A stretch of 64,000 bases of DNA from RBG-16-66-20 sp052386675 (GTDB taxonomy: Bacteria; Pseudomonadota; Gammaproteobacteria; Burkholderiales; SG8-39): the NCBI GenBank assembly GCA_052386675.1, contig JBQTJX010000014.1, positions 93,679 through 157,678 on the forward strand. Direction: 5' to 3'. The notes beneath the pieces were generated by a model. The model worked only from the letters and a program-made list of their open reading frames with translations. It had not been told where the DNA came from and made no database searches. The position numbers and the translations under genes are program-made. This document shows positions 30,031-39,141 of the stretch, in pieces (the first letter of the stretch is position 1; every line of letters begins with the position of its first letter).

Positions 30031-30675
30031 GTGACCGCCCGCAGCGGCCAGCGCGCCTTCCGCCTCACCGATGCCGACCTGACCGCCATCAGGTCGCGCG
30101 GCATTGCGCAAAGCTTCCTGAAGCAGGCGGTCATCGTCCGGGAGGGCGAGGCCACCGATTCGCTGTACATCATCCTGGAAGGGCGGGTGAAGGCCTTCGT
30201 CAGCGACGGCGAAGGCCGCGAGGTGGTGCTCTCCATCCAGGGACCAGGCGAGTACTTCGGCGAGATGGTGCTCGACGAGGGGCCGCGCTCCGCCTCCGTG
30301 ATGGCCCTGGAGGCTTCCCGTTGCCTGGTGGTGCCGAAAGCCGAATTCCGCGCGTTCCTGGCGCGGAACCCGGCGTTCTCGCTCAGCCTGACCGAGAAGC
30401 TCATTCACCGGGTGCGCGACTTGACTGCAAACGTGAAGAGCCTGGCCCTGATGGACGTCTATGGCCGCGTGGCCCGGCTGCTGCTCGAGCTCGCGGAGGA
30501 GAAGGACGGCGTGCTGGTGATCGAGGAACGCCTGACGCAGCAGGACATCGCCAGCCGCGTGGGCGCCTCCCGCGAGATGGTCAGCCGGATCCTGAAGGAC
30601 CTGTCGGTCGGGGGCTACGTCGTCCAGACGCGCGAGCGCATCATCCTCAGCAAGAAGCCCCCGGCGCACTGGTGA
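30031..30675 (+). CDS. Crp/Fnr-family transcription regulator
   Basis: A 214-residue regulator. The N-terminal cyclic-nucleotide-binding barrel has the phosphate cassette GEYFGEM (73-79) and RSA (86-88), which carries the Arg/Ser pair that contacts cAMP in CRP. The winged HTH at about 165-205 has recognition helix SREMVSRILK. Glu182, Ser185 and Arg186 match the FNR ExxSR pattern, implying TTGAT half-sites; CRP has Gly at the Ser position. The N-terminal [4Fe-4S] cysteines of FNR are absent, so it is not an oxygen-sensing FNR. GTG start at 30031, no Shine-Dalgarno; TAGAAT at 30017-30022 predicts +1 near 30029. Ligand unknown. Confidence 0.88.
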   Translation: MTARSGQRAFRLTDADLTAIRSRGIAQSFLKQAVIVREGEATDSLYIILEGRVKAFVSDGEGREVVLSIQGPGEYFGEMVLDEGPRSASVMALEASRCLVVPKAEFRAFLARNPAFSLSLTEKLIHRVRDLTANVKSLALMDVYGRVARLLLELAEEKDGVLVIEERLTQQDIASRVGASREMVSRILKDLSVGGYVVQTRERIILSKKPPAHW

Positions 30676-30717
30676 GCGGCCGGCGCGGCAGGCAATCGAA
30701 GCTACAATCGACGCGCC

Positions 30718-32076
30718 ATGGCGCTTGAAGTCGTGATCCTCGCAGCCGGGCAGGGCAAGCGCATGCGCTCGGACCTGCCAAAGGTGCTGCATCGCCTCGC
30801 GGGACGCCCGCTGCTGGCGCATGTCATCGCCGCTGCGCGCGCGCTGAAGCCCTCGAAGATCCACGTCGTGCACGGGCACGGCGGCGAGGCGGTCAAGGCC
30901 GCATTCGCGGGCGAGCGCATCGAATGGGTGGAGCAGGTGCGGCGACTCGGCACCGGCCATGCACTGCAGCAGGCGTTGCCCCGGGTGTCGCGCGCTGCCA
31001 CTGTGCTGGTGCTCAATGGCGACGTGCCCATGGTGCGCGCCGAAACGCTGAAGAAGCTGGTGCGCGCCTCGGGCAAGGGACTCGCGATCGCCAGCAGCGA
31101 CCTGTCCGACCCGACCGGCTACGGGCGCGTGGTGCGGGACGCGCAGGGGCGCGTGCAGTGCATCGTCGAGCATCGGGACGCGAAGCCGAAGGAACTCGCC
31201 ATCCGCGAGTGGTATGCCGGCTTCCTTGCCGGACATGCTTCGCGGCTCGCGGGTTGGCTGGCAAAGGTCGCCAACCGCAATGCCCAGAAGGAGTATTACC
31301 TCACCGATGTCATTGGCATCGCCGCTGGCGCCGGGGCACCGGTGACTGCGGTGAAGGCCACCGAGACCTGGGAGGTAGTGGGTGTCAACTCCCGCTACGA
31401 GCTGGCGATCCTTGAGCGCGCGTTCCAGAACGCGCAATCGAGACGCCTGCTCGATGCCGGGGTCGCGCTTGCCGACCTGTGGCGCGTGGATGTTCGCGGC
31501 GAGCTCAAGTGCGGCAGTGACGTCTCCATCGACGTCAATTGCCTGTTCGAGGGCAAGGTAACGTTGGGCGACGGCGTGAAGGTCGGGCCCAATTGCGTGC
31601 TGCGCAACGTCAGCGTCGCCGCGGGCACCGAGATCCATGCCTTCTCGCTGCTGGAGGACGCCGAAGTCGGGGCGCGCTGCCGCATCGGGCCCTACGCCCG
31701 GCTGCGTCCCGGCACCAGGCTGGCGCAGGAGGTCCATATCGGCAATTTCGTCGAAGTGAAGGCGAGCCGCATCGGCGCCGGCTCCAAGGCGAACCACCTG
31801 TCCTACATCGGCGACTCGGAGGTCGGGGCGCGGGTCAACATCGGCGCGGGCGCCATCACCTGCAACTACGACGGCGCGGCCAAGCACCGGACCGTGATCG
31901 AGGACGACTGCTTCATCGGCTCGGACGCCACCCTGGTGGCGCCGGTCCGGATTGCCAAGGGCTCGTACATCGGCGCCGGATCGACCATCAGCAAGGACAC
32001 CCCCGCGGGGCAATTGACCGTGGCGCGCGCGAAGCAGGTATCGCTGCCGGGGTGGAAGCCAAAGAGGAAGGCCTAG
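30718..32076 (+). CDS. glmU: bifunctional UDP-GlcNAc pyrophosphorylase / GlcN-1-P acetyltransferase
   Basis: A 452-residue enzyme giving UDP-GlcNAc for peptidoglycan and LPS. The N-terminal Rossmann uridyltransferase (about 1-228) has LAAGQGKRMRSDLPK and the UTP/Mg residues in VLNGDVP. The C-terminal left-handed beta-helix (250-450) holds the acetyltransferase with NYDGAAKHRTVI, where the catalytic His lies. The ATG at 30718 lacks a Shine-Dalgarno; TACAAT at 30703-30708 would place +1 near 30715, so the mRNA is nearly leaderless. It is followed by glmS after 2 bp; the two enzymes act in one pathway. Confidence 0.96.
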   Translation: MALEVVILAAGQGKRMRSDLPKVLHRLAGRPLLAHVIAAARALKPSKIHVVHGHGGEAVKAAFAGERIEWVEQVRRLGTGHALQQALPRVSRAATVLVLNGDVPMVRAETLKKLVRASGKGLAIASSDLSDPTGYGRVVRDAQGRVQCIVEHRDAKPKELAIREWYAGFLAGHASRLAGWLAKVANRNAQKEYYLTDVIGIAAGAGAPVTAVKATETWEVVGVNSRYELAILERAFQNAQSRRLLDAGVALADLWRVDVRGELKCGSDVSIDVNCLFEGKVTLGDGVKVGPNCVLRNVSVAAGTEIHAFSLLEDAEVGARCRIGPYARLRPGTRLAQEVHIGNFVEVKASRIGAGSKANHLSYIGDSEVGARVNIGAGAITCNYDGAAKHRTVIEDDCFIGSDATLVAPVRIAKGSYIGAGSTISKDTPAGQLTVARAKQVSLPGWKPKRKA

Positions 32077-32078
32077 CC

Positions 32079-33896
32079 ATGTGCGGGATCGTCGGGGCGG
32101 CGGCAAGGCGCGACATCGTTCCGGTGCTCGTCGAAGGGCTGCGGCGCCTGGAGTATCGCGGCTATGACTCCTGCGGCGTGGCCACCCTCGCCGAGGGCGG
32201 CCTCGCCCGCGTGCGCAGCGTGGAGCGCGTCGCCGCGCTCGACGCACGCGTGGCGAAGCAGAAGCTGTCTGCCGAGACCGGCATCGCGCACACGCGGTGG
32301 GCCACTCACGGTGCCCCGGTGACCCACAACGCGCATCCGATCTTCTCCAGGGGCGAAATCGCGCTGGTGCACAACGGCATCATCGAAAACCACGAGGACT
32401 TGCGCGCCGAGCTGAGGGGCAAGGGCTACGCCTTCGAGACCCAGACCGACACCGAGGTCATCGCCCACCTGGTCCACAGCCTCTACAAGGGCAGACTGTT
32501 CGATGCGGTGGGCCTCGCCGTGAAGCGGTTGTCGGGCGCCTACGCCATTGCGGTGGTGGCGAAGCAGGAGCCCCATCGCGTGGTCGGGGCGCGCGCCGGC
32601 AGCCCGCTCGTCGTGGGCGTCGGCAAGGGCGAGATGTTCATTGCCTCGGATGCGCTCGCACTTGCCGGCACCACCGATCGCATCGTGTTCCTGGAAGAGG
32701 GCGATGTCGCCGAGATCGCGCTGGATGGATTCCGAGTGCGCGATGGCGCCGGCCGGGACGCGAAGCGAGCCGTGAAGACGGTGAAGGTCGCCAGCGCCGC
32801 CGCCGATCTCGGACCCTACCGGCATTTCATGCAGAAGGAGATCTTCGAGCAGCCCCGGGCGGTGGCCGATACGCTGGAGGGCATCGAGGGCATCGCGCCG
32901 TCGCTGTTCAGCGACCCGAAGGGGGCGGTCCTCCGCAAGGTGGATTCCGTGCTGATCCTCGCCTGCGGGACAAGCTATTACTCAGGGCTGACGGCGAAGG
33001 GCTGGTTCGAGTCCATCGCGCGCCTGCCGACCCAGGTCGAGATCGCGAGCGAGTACCGCTATCGCGAGAGCATTCCGAATCCGGACACGCTCGTGGTGGT
33101 GGTGTCGCAGTCCGGCGAGACCGCGGACACCCTCGCGGCGCTAAAGCATGCGCGCGCGCTGGGCCAGAAGCGCACGCTTGCGATCTGCAACGTCGCCTCC
33201 AGCGCGATGATGCGGGAAACGAAGCTGCGTTTCCTGACCCATGCCGGCGTGGAAATCGGCGTCGCGTCGACCAAGGCGTTCACCACCCAGCTGGTGGCCC
33301 TGTTCCTGCTTGCCCTGACCCTGGCGAAACTGAAGCGCAGGCTGCCAATGCGGGATGAGCGGCTGCAACTGCGCCGACTGCGCCACCTGCCCAAGGCCAT
33401 CGCCGCCGCTCTGGCGCTCGAGCCGCAGATCATCGCCTGGTCCGAACGCTTCGCGAAAAAGGAGAACGCGCTTTTCCTGGGGCGCGGGCTGCACTACCCG
33501 ATCGCGCTCGAAGGCGCGCTGAAGCTCAAGGAAATTTCCTACATTCATGCCGAGGCATACCCGGCGGGCGAACTCAAGCACGGGCCGCTCGCGCTGGTTA
33601 CCGCCGAGATGCCGGTGGTGACGGTTGCGCCCAATGACGCGTTGCTGGAGAAACTCAAGTCCAACATGCAGGAAGTCCGCGCGCGCGGCGGCGAACTCTA
33701 CGTACTCGCGGACGCGGACTCACGGATGCGCGCGGAAGAGGGCGTGCACGTGATCCGGCTGCCGGAGAATTACGGCCTGCTGTCGCCGATCCTGCACGTG
33801 GTGCCGCTGCAGCTGCTTGCCTACCACACCGCGCTCGCGCGCGGCACCGACGTGGACAAACCGAGGAACCTGGCGAAGTCCGTCACGGTGGAGTAG
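32079..33896 (+). CDS. glmS: glucosamine-6-phosphate synthase (isomerising)
   Basis: A 605-residue enzyme making glucosamine-6-phosphate from fructose-6-phosphate and glutamine. The N-terminal glutaminase begins MCGIVGAAARRD, with Cys2 as nucleophile. Two SIS domains follow (CGTSYYSGLTAKGWFE and the SQSGETADTLAALK phosphate loop). The conserved tail ends DKPRNLAKSVTVE, the family signature. Starts 2 bp after glmU, so there is no room for the glmS ribozyme found in Gram-positives. A palindrome lies 14 bp after the stop. Confidence 0.97.
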   Translation: MCGIVGAAARRDIVPVLVEGLRRLEYRGYDSCGVATLAEGGLARVRSVERVAALDARVAKQKLSAETGIAHTRWATHGAPVTHNAHPIFSRGEIALVHNGIIENHEDLRAELRGKGYAFETQTDTEVIAHLVHSLYKGRLFDAVGLAVKRLSGAYAIAVVAKQEPHRVVGARAGSPLVVGVGKGEMFIASDALALAGTTDRIVFLEEGDVAEIALDGFRVRDGAGRDAKRAVKTVKVASAAADLGPYRHFMQKEIFEQPRAVADTLEGIEGIAPSLFSDPKGAVLRKVDSVLILACGTSYYSGLTAKGWFESIARLPTQVEIASEYRYRESIPNPDTLVVVVSQSGETADTLAALKHARALGQKRTLAICNVASSAMMRETKLRFLTHAGVEIGVASTKAFTTQLVALFLLALTLAKLKRRLPMRDERLQLRRLRHLPKAIAAALALEPQIIAWSERFAKKENALFLGRGLHYPIALEGALKLKEISYIHAEAYPAGELKHGPLALVTAEMPVVTVAPNDALLEKLKSNMQEVRARGGELYVLADADSRMRAEEGVHVIRLPENYGLLSPILHVVPLQLLAYHTALARGTDVDKPRNLAKSVTVE

Positions 33897-33909
33897 TCCG
33901 GGCAGACAA

Positions 33910-33931
33910 AATGTAACCGATCGGTTACATT
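33910..33931. repeat. 22-bp perfect palindrome, copy 1
   Basis: AATGTAACCGA is followed directly by its reverse complement TCGGTTACATT, between the convergent glmS and metallopeptidase genes. On the minus strand the stem is followed by TTTTGTC, so it could end the restriction-modification operon. An identical copy is at 44375-44398. The shape also resembles a TetR-family operator. Confidence 0.85.
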
Positions 33932-33950
33932 GCAAGGGTCTTCCGGGGCG

Positions 33951-34685
33951 TCAGGCCAGGATCTGCTCCGCCAGGTTGTCCAGACGGGCCTTCCGTTCGC
34001 GCCAGTCCACCATGTGGCGGTCGAGCAGGGCGTAGAAGCGCCGCCCGTGGTTGTGCTCCCGGAAGTGGCACAGCTCGTGGAGCAGCACGTAGTCGATGCA
34101 ATCCGGGGGCGCCTTCACGAGCATCGGGTTCAGGAGCAACCGTCCGGCGGGCGAGCAGCTTCCCCATTGGCGACGCATGGTCTGGTAGCGGATCTCTGGC
34201 CCGGTTCTCAGCCAGCGCAGCGATTCGGCCATACCCTTCAGCCGCTGCGCCAGCGCCTGCTTCGCCCGGGTCAGGTACCACGCCTTCAGCGCCAAGCGAA
34301 CGGAATCCCGGTTTCGGGAGCGGCCGGTGACTTCGATGTACCCGGCGCGCAGGCGCACGCAGGGTTCCTGGGCCACTCGAACCAGTACCTTGAGGCGATA
34401 GCGGCGACCAAGGTAGAAGAGCGTCTCCCCGCTGACGTACTCGCGTGGACGCAGGTTTACGTGACGCCGGCGCGCGGCGGCTACGTGGCGGTGAATCCAG
34501 GAGGCTCGTTTCGATAGCGCCTTGCGGACATCGCCGTCCGTCGCGTCCCGCGGCGCGTCCACCAGCACCCGCCCGTCGGACTCGACGTGAATCGCGACGC
34601 GGCCGGGATGGCGCGACGCGCGCCGGCGAACCCGGTACGGAATCAGCTCTTCGCCGTACCTCAGGCGGTGTTCCACGGCTTGCAC
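33951..34685 (-). CDS. YgjP-like (DUF45) zinc metallopeptidase
   Basis: A 244-residue cytoplasmic protein of the YgjP/SprT-like DUF45 family. The zinc site is LLHELCHFREHNHGRRF, an HExxH motif with a third downstream histidine, near residues 190-206. The rest is Arg-rich with beta strands. No signal peptide. It is the last gene of the type I restriction-modification operon, its start 4 bp after the hsdR stop. YgjP relatives are often found beside type I RM genes, but their job there is not established; proteolytic control of the restriction subunit is one possibility. Activity is inferred from the motif only. Confidence 0.85.
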   Translation of the reverse strand: MQAVEHRLRYGEELIPYRVRRRASRHPGRVAIHVESDGRVLVDAPRDATDGDVRKALSKRASWIHRHVAAARRRHVNLRPREYVSGETLFYLGRRYRLKVLVRVAQEPCVRLRAGYIEVTGRSRNRDSVRLALKAWYLTRAKQALAQRLKGMAESLRWLRTGPEIRYQTMRRQWGSCSPAGRLLLNPMLVKAPPDCIDYVLLHELCHFREHNHGRRFYALLDRHMVDWRERKARLDNLAEQILA

Positions 34686-34689
34686 GCCG

Positions 34690-37600
34690 TCAGCGCCGGC
34701 TCAGGCGCACGCGGATGATCTGGATGACATGCTCGATCACGCCCTTGGCGGATTCCAGGCCCATCAGCTTGAACAGGCCGGGCAGCAGCCCTTTGCGCAC
34801 CGCGGCCTCGATGTTCTGCGGATTGAGCGAGTTCTCGGCGATCGCGTCCTTCACGACGCGTTCGATCCGGAACGCTTCGTCCACATAGCGCGCCCGCATG
34901 GATTCCTCGTGCGCCGGGTCGCCGCCCAGGGCAAGCCGGATCGCGCCGTAGTACGCCTTGACCTCCGGTTTGTCGCCGAACGCATCCGGAACGCCGGGCG
35001 TTTCCCGTTCCTCGACCCGCTTCTCGAACGCCTTGAACAGCGCGTACTGCTTGAGAGGGTGATCGAACATCGCTTCGGCCTCGGCGATCGCCTGCTTCAG
35101 CAGCTCGGCGAACACCTTCTGCGCGTAGGGATCGTCGGCCAGGTCCTGCTCGATCGTCCTGCGCAGGCGTGTGCGGATGAGGTCGGTTTCGTTCCTTGCC
35201 TTCTCCGCCGACCAGCCGTCGGGTTCGCCGGCAGTGCCAAGCTCGTGCACGAGGTACACGCCTTCCGGTTCCCGCACCTGCTTGCCGATGACCTGCTTGT
35301 CCACCAGGCGCCGGATCTGCTCCTCGTAGACGCTGTAGTCCACGGTTTCCATGGCGTCCTGGCGCGCGATCTTGCGCAGGCTCGTGAAGAATCGCAGGTC
35401 TTCCTTGTAGCCCGTGATCGTCCTCTCGGTGAAGCCGCGGTCTTCGAAGAAGCTGCGCGAAGAGAGTGCGGTCTGCAGGCAGAGCCCGAATTCGGTGAGC
35501 GCGACGTAGAACTCGTCCCGGATTTTCTGCCGCGTGTCGTGGCTTTCGCCGTCCTCGCCGGCCGCCAGCTTCGGCATCAGGGCCTGCCGGTACTGCTCCA
35601 GGTCCTTCCGGTTCTTCACGCCCGCGAAGAAGGACCACAGGCGCTCGTGCAGACCGGGCAGCCGCTTGTACTCGGTGCCCATCTGCCGGTACAGGCCCGC
35701 CAGGTCCTCGATCTCGTAGCCCCCTTGCGTCCGGTTCTCGAGATCCTGGTAGGCGCGCAGGGCGGTGTCCAGCTCCTTGAGGATGCCCCGGTAGTCCACC
35801 AGCACGCCAAAGCGCTTGGCGTCATGCAGGCGATTGACGCGTGCCACCGCCTGGATGAGGTTGTGGTCCTTGAGCGGTTTGTCGATGTAGAGGAAGGCGT
35901 TGCGCGGCTCGTCGAAGCCCGTCAGCAGCTTGTCCACCACGATCAGCAGGTCCGGGTCGCCGTCGGTGCCGAAATCGGCCACGACGCGCTTCTCCCAGGC
36001 CTCCGGATCGCCGACCACGTTCTGCTTCCACCACTTCTGCACTTCCGGCAGGGACTCTTCGTCCACCTCCGTGTTGCCCTCGCGCGTGTCGGGCGGCGAG
36101 ATCACCACGGCGCTGGTGACGAGACCCGTTTCGTCCAGCGCGCGCTTGTAGCGGACGGCGTCGAGCTTGGAATCGGTCGCCACCTGGCCCTTGAGGCCGC
36201 TGCCCACCTTCCTTACGTTCTCGCTGAAGTGCGTCGCGATGTCCCAGGCGATGAGCTCGATCCGGTTGGCGGCTCCGTAGATCGCCCCCTTGCTGGAGAA
36301 CTTCTTCTTCAGGTCGCCGCGCTGCCTGTCCGACATGCCGGCCGTGATCTTCTCGAACCACTGGTTCACCGCCTGCTCGTTGATCTCCAGCTCCGGCACC
36401 CGCTCCTCGTAGAGCAGCGGCGTCACCGTCTCGTCCTCCACGGCGCGCTGCATGGTGTAGGTGTGCACGATGGGGCCGAACTTGTTGGCGGTCTTCTCTT
36501 CCTTGAGCAGCGGCGTGCCGGTGAAGGCCACGTAGGCGGCCTTCGGCAGCGCCTTGCGCATGCGCTCGTGCGCCTCGCCGCCGTGGCTGCGGTGCCCTTC
36601 GTCCACCAGGACGATCAGGTCGGGCGAGTCGTTGCGGCACTCCGGCAGGCGCGAGGCGGTGTTGAACTTCTGCACCAGCGTGAACACGATCCGTTCGTTG
36701 CCGTGGCCGATGCGCCAGGCGAGGTCCCGGCCCGAGGTCGCCTTGCTGCGCTCGCCTTCCTTCTTCGTGGCCGCCGCCGACCCGAAGGCGCCGCCCGCCA
36801 TGAAGTTGCGCGCGAGCTGGTCCTCCAGGTCCACCCGGTCGGTCACCGCCACGATCCTGCAGGCCTTGAGCGCCTCGTCCAGCAGCAGCGCCTTGGTGAG
36901 GAACACCATGGTGTAGCTCTTCCCCGAGCCGGTGGTGTGCCAGATGATCCCGCCCTCGCGCCCGCCGTCGGGGCGGAACTTCCCGATCCGTGCCGCGAGC
37001 GCCTGGATGCCGAAGAACTGCTGGTAGCGGGCGACGATCTTGCCGACGCGGGCGTCGAAGAGCACGAAGCCGCGCAGGAACCGGAGCAGGCGCTCCGGCG
37101 TGAGCAGGCCGGCCAGCAGGCGGTCCTGGTCGGTCGGCAGCATGGGCTTCGACCACAGCGCCTCGAAATACCGGGCGAGCTTTGCCGGCTTGCCCTCGAA
37201 CAACGCCGCCTGCGTCTGTGCGTCCAGCATGCGGTTCTTGACTGCCTTGAGCTGCTGCTCGTCGTACTCCTGCTCCCGCCAGCGCGCCCAGAACTTGGCC
37301 GCCGTGTGCGTCGTCCCGTAGCGCCCGTCCACGTGGCTGATCGAGAGCAGCAACTGGGCGTAGGCGAAGAGATTCGGGATCTCGTCCTGCCGCTGGTTGC
37401 GCAGGTGCTGGCTGATCCCTTCGGCCACCATTGCCTTGCCGTCGTGGCCGGCTTCCGGGCGCTTTGCCTCAATCACGGCGAGCGGGATGCCGTTCACGAA
37501 ACAGACGATGTCGGGGATGCGGTTGTGCGTGCCCTGGGCGGACAGCACTTCCATTTCCTCGGTCACGTCCCAGAGATTTGCTTTCGGGTCGGACCAGTCG

Positions 37601-37968
37601 ATGATCGGGACGGTTGGCTGGTGCTTCTTGCCGTCAGGCATGAACTCGGTGACGGTGATGCCGAACACCAGTTTTCCGTAGAGGCGTTCGTTGGCCGGGA
37701 GCAGGCCCTCGCCGAGGTTCAGTGCGGAGAGCTCACGCAGGATTTGGTCGATGGCGCTGGGGGAGAGGGGGTAGGTTTCGCCTTTGTAGTCGAAGCGGCG
37801 GGATTTGAGTGCCTCGATGAGGCGGGGTTTCATGAGCACTTCGCGCCTCGTACCTCGCAGGCCGAGGCACGAGTCAGTGATCAGATACTTCCACCCCAGA
37901 TTGGCAAGTAGGTGCAGCGCCGGAATGTGGGCGCTGTACTGTTCACGCGTAGTCGGGGACTCAGCCAT
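34690..37968 (-). CDS. hsdR: type I restriction enzyme R subunit
   Basis: A 1092-residue motor-nuclease. The N-terminal PD-(D/E)xK nuclease shows IPDIVCFVNG then AVIEAKRPE (about residues 145-170). Two RecA-like SF2 motor domains follow, with Walker A TTGSGKSYTMVF near 346, DEGHRS as motif II, and FTGTPL. A C-terminal helical region binds the methylase core. With HsdM and HsdS it forms the complex that translocates and cleaves unmethylated DNA. Starts at the base next to the hsdS stop. All key motifs look intact, so it appears functional. Confidence 0.95.
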   Translation of the reverse strand: MAESPTTREQYSAHIPALHLLANLGWKYLITDSCLGLRGTRREVLMKPRLIEALKSRRFDYKGETYPLSPSAIDQILRELSALNLGEGLLPANERLYGKLVFGITVTEFMPDGKKHQPTVPIIDWSDPKANLWDVTEEMEVLSAQGTHNRIPDIVCFVNGIPLAVIEAKRPEAGHDGKAMVAEGISQHLRNQRQDEIPNLFAYAQLLLSISHVDGRYGTTHTAAKFWARWREQEYDEQQLKAVKNRMLDAQTQAALFEGKPAKLARYFEALWSKPMLPTDQDRLLAGLLTPERLLRFLRGFVLFDARVGKIVARYQQFFGIQALAARIGKFRPDGGREGGIIWHTTGSGKSYTMVFLTKALLLDEALKACRIVAVTDRVDLEDQLARNFMAGGAFGSAAATKKEGERSKATSGRDLAWRIGHGNERIVFTLVQKFNTASRLPECRNDSPDLIVLVDEGHRSHGGEAHERMRKALPKAAYVAFTGTPLLKEEKTANKFGPIVHTYTMQRAVEDETVTPLLYEERVPELEINEQAVNQWFEKITAGMSDRQRGDLKKKFSSKGAIYGAANRIELIAWDIATHFSENVRKVGSGLKGQVATDSKLDAVRYKRALDETGLVTSAVVISPPDTREGNTEVDEESLPEVQKWWKQNVVGDPEAWEKRVVADFGTDGDPDLLIVVDKLLTGFDEPRNAFLYIDKPLKDHNLIQAVARVNRLHDAKRFGVLVDYRGILKELDTALRAYQDLENRTQGGYEIEDLAGLYRQMGTEYKRLPGLHERLWSFFAGVKNRKDLEQYRQALMPKLAAGEDGESHDTRQKIRDEFYVALTEFGLCLQTALSSRSFFEDRGFTERTITGYKEDLRFFTSLRKIARQDAMETVDYSVYEEQIRRLVDKQVIGKQVREPEGVYLVHELGTAGEPDGWSAEKARNETDLIRTRLRRTIEQDLADDPYAQKVFAELLKQAIAEAEAMFDHPLKQYALFKAFEKRVEERETPGVPDAFGDKPEVKAYYGAIRLALGGDPAHEESMRARYVDEAFRIERVVKDAIAENSLNPQNIEAAVRKGLLPGLFKLMGLESAKGVIEHVIQIIRVRLSRR

Positions 37969-39141
37969 CTACGTTCCAAAGAGAAGCCGCTGACCGATGG
38001 CTAGGCGTTGGCGCCGAATGTTCTCCGCGATTCCTCGCTGAAGGACTTGACGATTTTCCAGCTGAAGAATTAGCGACCCAATTCGCCTCTGCTCGTAAAC
38101 GCTTGGAAGCGAGAGCTTTAGGTCCTGAATCGCGCTAACGGGAAGGCCGAAGCGTGTTACGCCATTGCTTTGGCGAAAAAAATGCTTCCGCACCTCCCAC
38201 TGCGCAAAGACGGCGCTTAGAAACGCGCCGTCGGATCTTTCTTCATTTGGTCGGACGATTGCGAGGTGATAACCACACACAAGGTTGTCGATCTGCTCTT
38301 TTACATATGTCGCTACACCGATGTCGGCCGATTCCTCGGAGTCTTTCGTTATCACTACGTCGCCTCTGCGCAATAGAAACCTCTCCTTTTCGCTTTGGCT
38401 AGCAGATCCTCTGTCGAACGCAATGGACTTTGACAAAATTCGGTTGTAGTAGACGTGCGTGTAGTTGCATAGCGAGACTATGGATTCATTCGAATGGAGT
38501 TTCTTGTCGACGTTGCTTACCACTACATCCGCAACATCTCGCAATTTCACCCGCTTGCGCCGACCTGCGGTGCTGTTCGAGGTATTTACCTTCTGAAGGA
38601 TCTCAGTAATGACACCTTTCTTCCAATTCGAATTTGCGACTTCGAACCGCTCGGCGACAAGAACTGCCTTGTCCCAGGAGATGAGGGTTTCAGCAATATG
38701 CCGTTGAGCATCCAGGGTGGGAACGCTGACCGGAATCCGAGCGAAATCGCGGTAGTACAGGCGCAAACGATCATCGGTAAGGCCATACGAATACGCCCAG
38801 AACAGGTAGGCCAATCGGGGTGTTTTGAAAAGGTACGACGCATACAGCGGGTCGATCCTGCTCTTGGGCTTTAGCACGACGTAGGAGGGGCTTACGAGAG
38901 CTTCCTGATCTGCCAAGCCGAACGCTCCCTGCCACATCCTCATCATGTTGTAGGCAATATCTCCCGGCTTTACGAGCAGGTGATCCTCGGGCGCGAGACT
39001 GGATTCCTGTTTTCGTTCGAGTTCATCGCGATCGACAAGCCCGTCATTCATGGTGACGGATAGCAGCGGGAGACCAGGGCGACCTTTCTCGCGCCGGTTC
39101 TCGAACAGGTCGCCGAGGCGGCAATTGCCGGAATAGATCAC
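37969..39141 (-). CDS. hsdS: type I restriction enzyme specificity subunit S (two TRDs)
   Basis: A 390-residue S subunit with two target-recognition domains (about 1-150 and 200-350), each followed by a conserved helical spacer. The first spacer includes VSVPTLDAQRHIAETLISWD, the second LPSVYEQRRIGSLILQLE. It sets the bipartite DNA target of the R2M2S complex. The GTG start (39141) overlaps the preceding 108-codon frame by 4 bases. Base composition is clearly more AT-rich than flanking genes, as expected for a rapidly exchanged, transferred specificity gene. The target sequence cannot be deduced. A second, half-size S-like protein lies upstream in the operon. Confidence 0.92.
   Translation of the reverse strand: MIYSGNCRLGDLFENRREKGRPGLPLLSVTMNDGLVDRDELERKQESSLAPEDHLLVKPGDIAYNMMRMWQGAFGLADQEALVSPSYVVLKPKSRIDPLYASYLFKTPRLAYLFWAYSYGLTDDRLRLYYRDFARIPVSVPTLDAQRHIAETLISWDKAVLVAERFEVANSNWKKGVITEILQKVNTSNSTAGRRKRVKLRDVADVVVSNVDKKLHSNESIVSLCNYTHVYYNRILSKSIAFDRGSASQSEKERFLLRRGDVVITKDSEESADIGVATYVKEQIDNLVCGYHLAIVRPNEERSDGAFLSAVFAQWEVRKHFFRQSNGVTRFGLPVSAIQDLKLSLPSVYEQRRIGSLILQLENRQVLQRGIAENIRRQRLAIGQRLLFGT

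Noticed and set aside
32077..32078. glmS ribozyme/riboswitch
   Set aside because: Only 2 bp separate glmU and glmS, so no leader structure is possible.
34729..37911. Open frame of about 1060 codons antisense to hsdR
   Set aside because: Mirrors hsdR codon structure and has no motif; the opposite strand carries intact HsdR motifs.
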